Assembly (NCBI GenBank): GCA_045657205.1
Contig: JAZOSS010000075.1
Span: 1-7,741 of the forward strand
DNA from: RGIG7213 sp045657205
Lineage (GTDB): Bacteria > Bacillota > Clostridia > Oscillospirales > CAG-272
Direction of reading: 5' to 3'
Length of the DNA: 7,741 bases
This document shows positions 6,402 through 7,741 of the stretch, piece after piece; position 1 is the stretch's first letter; each line of letters begins with the position of its first letter. A program made the translations under genes and the position numbers. The notes beneath the pieces are model-generated. The model was not told where the DNA came from. It made no database searches and saw only the letters and a list, made by a program, of their open reading frames with translations.

Positions 6402-6962
6402 TTATTTCGCTCTTTCAAGGTATTCGCCCGTTCTCGTGTCGATACGGAGAACGTCGCCTTCGTTGATAAACAACGGAACCTTGATGGAAACGCCTGTTTC
6501 AAGCGTTGCGGGCTTTGTTGTGCCCTGAGCTGTATCACCCTTGAATCCGGGGTCTGTCTGTGTTACAACAAGTTCAACGAACATAGGGGGTTCAACGCTG
6601 AATACGTTGCCCTTATAGGAAACGATCTTACAGATCATTTCTTCCTTAACAAACTTGAAGTTGTCGCTGAGCTTGTCAGAGTTGAGCGGGAGCATATCAT
6701 ACGTTTCAAGATCCATAAAGTAGTAGATATCTCCGTCGTTGTAAGAATACTGCATATCTTTTCTTTCAACGATAGCTTCCTCAAATTTATCCGTAGGTGA
6801 GAAGGATCTTTCGATCACGGCACCCGTAATTACGTTTTTCATCTTAGTACGTACAAAAGCTGCGCCCTTGCCGGGTTTAACGTGCTGGAATTCAATTACC
6901 TGCATTACGTTTCCGTCAAGTTCAAATGTTTTGCCGTTTCTGAAATCGCCTGCCATAAGCAT
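6402..6962 (-). CDS. efp: Translation elongation factor P
   Basis: Binds ribosomes stalled at polyproline stretches, between the P and E sites, and promotes peptide bond formation. Full length at 186 residues. Three beta-barrel domains: KOW-like domain I (about 1-62) starting AGDFRNGKTFELDG; central OB domain (about 66-127) with YYFMDLETYDML; and C-terminal OB domain (about 128-186) with TDPGFKGDT and the signature around VSIKVPLFINEGDVLRIDT. The domain I loop KPGKGAA places Lys32 at the tip, the residue that is modified in many species (5-aminopentanol type in Bacillus subtilis). No yeaM-, epmA- or ymfI-type modification gene is in the window. The ATG at 6960-6962 has a strong SD, GGAGGT, nine bases upstream, and a good promoter at 7005-7033. 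It heads the efp - CD1247-type unit. Confidence 0.98.
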   Translation of the reverse strand: MLMAGDFRNGKTFELDGNVMQVIEFQHVKPGKGAAFVRTKMKNVITGAVIERSFSPTDKFEEAIVERKDMQYSYNDGDIYYFMDLETYDMLPLNSDKLSDNFKFVKEEMICKIVSYKGNVFSVEPPMFVELVVTQTDPGFKGDTAQGTTKPATLETGVSIKVPLFINEGDVLRIDTRTGEYLERAK

Positions 6963-7004
6963 AGTATATGTACCTCCAAAAAATAATCATATTAATACGG
7001 AATT

Positions 7005-7033
7005 ATTATATATCACATCTGCTCTATTTTCAA
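7005..7033 (-). promoter_or_regulatory. Sigma-A-type promoter of efp
   Basis: On the minus strand TTGAAA (7028-7033), a 17-base spacer and a perfect TATAAT (7005-7010) lie in the 108-base gap between the aminopeptidase and efp. The start would lie near 6998, giving a leader of about 36 bases with the GGAGGT SD. A second TATAAT at 7035-7040 has no -35 at a usual distance (a TTGAGT lies 20 bases upstream), so it is less convincing. No terminator hairpin was seen after the aminopeptidase, so read-through into efp is also likely. Confidence 0.75.
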
Positions 7034-7070
7034 GATTATACGATAATGTTTTAAAAAAATACTCAAAATA

Positions 7071-7741
7071 TTAACAAATTTCTAAAAGCTCTTTGGGGCA
7101 TTTCGTTATATTTTCGGTATGATCTTCGTATACTACTATCATATCTTCTATCCGTACGCCCATTTCCGACGGAATATATATTCCCGGCTCGACTGTTACG
7201 ATATGTCCCTTTTGCAGAATTTCACCCTTTGCGCCCTGAGAAAGGCGGGGGGCTTCGTGTATTTCAAGTCCGACTCCGTGACCGAGGCTGTGGCCGAAGG
7301 TGCCGTTATATTTTTCGTTTATGATATCTCTTGCAACGGTGTCGGCTTCAAAGCAGCCGCGGCTGTGTTTCAGATATTCAAGCGCTGAAAGCTGGGCGTT
7401 TAAAACGGTATTGTAGATATCCTTCATTTTTTCGCTTGCACGCCCGAAGCATACGGTTCTTGTCATATCGCTTTTATATCCCTTGTAGGATGCACCGAAA
7501 TCCATCGTGATAAAGCCTTTTTCAATAGGAACGTCCCTCGGGGTGCCGTGCGGCATTGAAGTTTGTTTTCCGCTTATGCAGATAGTTTTGAAGGCTTCGG
7601 CATCTGCTCCGTTTTTACGCATAAAAAACTCAAGCTCCAGTGCAAGCTCCTTTTCGGTAACGCCTTCCTTTATGAAGGACAAAATGTGCTCGAACGCTTT
7701 TTCCGCCATGCGCTGTGCCTTGATCGTGTATTCTATCTCGT
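7071..7741 (-). CDS. Xaa-Pro aminopeptidase (M24 family), C-terminal part; N-terminus beyond the window
   Basis: Cytoplasmic metallopeptidase removing N-terminal residues that precede proline. The visible 222 residues hold the whole pita-bread catalytic domain. Coding continues without a stop through the window edge (EIEYTIKAQRMAEKAFEHI in the same frame), so the Met at 7709 is internal and about 130 N-terminal residues are missing compared with the usual ~355. The five expected dimetal ligands are present: Asp in ITMDFGA, Asp in KSDMTRT, His in HSLGHGVG, Glu in TVEPGIY, and Glu in VRIEDM. PHGTPRD and IHEAPRL carry the usual active-site histidines. The order aminopeptidase - efp is common in Bacillota and supports the assignment. 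Annotators name such proteins PepP, PepQ or YqhT; substrate length cannot be told from sequence. Confidence 0.95.
   Translation of the reverse strand, partial: EIEYTIKAQRMAEKAFEHILSFIKEGVTEKELALELEFFMRKNGADAEAFKTICISGKQTSMPHGTPRDVPIEKGFITMDFGASYKGYKSDMTRTVCFGRASEKMKDIYNTVLNAQLSALEYLKHSRGCFEADTVARDIINEKYNGTFGHSLGHGVGLEIHEAPRLSQGAKGEILQKGHIVTVEPGIYIPSEMGVRIEDMIVVYEDHTENITKCPKELLEIC

Noticed and set aside
6985..7070. Terminator after the aminopeptidase
   Set aside because: A T-rich stretch is present but I found no stable stem before it.

Overview
The window looks like chromosomal DNA of a Gram-positive anaerobe, most likely class Clostridia (Bacillota). The grounds are purine-rich Shine-Dalgarno (SD) sites, TTGaaa/TATAAT promoters, AT-rich spacers, housekeeping proteins of Clostridial type, and an acidic zinc-ribbon protein of the CD1247 N-terminal-domain type next to efp. 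No phage, transposon, CRISPR, tRNA or rRNA signature was seen. It is an ordinary core-genome segment with several local oddities.

Every confident gene is on the minus strand, so transcription runs from right to left. From 7741 downward: the C-terminal two thirds of an M24 aminopeptidase P (cut by the window edge), a sigma-A-type promoter, efp (elongation factor P), a Cys/Asp-rich CD1247-type protein, a 1-phosphofructokinase-like PfkB kinase, mnmA (tRNA 2-thiouridylase, start overlapping the kinase stop), a 143-bp spacer, glmS (glucosamine-6-phosphate synthase), a strong terminator, then malQ (4-alpha-glucanotransferase) with its own promoter. A terminator hairpin at 133-163 closes the left end. 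It probably also serves a convergent plus-strand gene whose last codons lie in 1-118.

Functionally, efp and mnmA serve translation, the kinase, glmS and malQ serve sugar and cell-wall precursor metabolism, and the aminopeptidase serves peptide turnover. The layout suggests an efp-led unit running through the CD1247-type gene, possibly with an internal start for kinase-mnmA, then glmS, with malQ separate.

Four observations stand out. (1) The mnmA-glmS spacer holds a second, decayed copy of the last ~20 codons of mnmA, differing mostly at silent third positions; this looks like the scar of an allele replacement or old duplication. (2) malQ is split by a one-base loss in an A-run, and the restored reading gives a 500-residue family-length enzyme; a similar A-run break may affect the plus-strand gene at the left edge, so assembly error must be considered. 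(3) The acidic protein contains eight consecutive Asp-Cys dipeptides plus a second Cys cluster. (4) The kinase start has no SD site and lies just behind a hairpin that overlaps a candidate promoter. I found no convincing undescribed multi-gene system.
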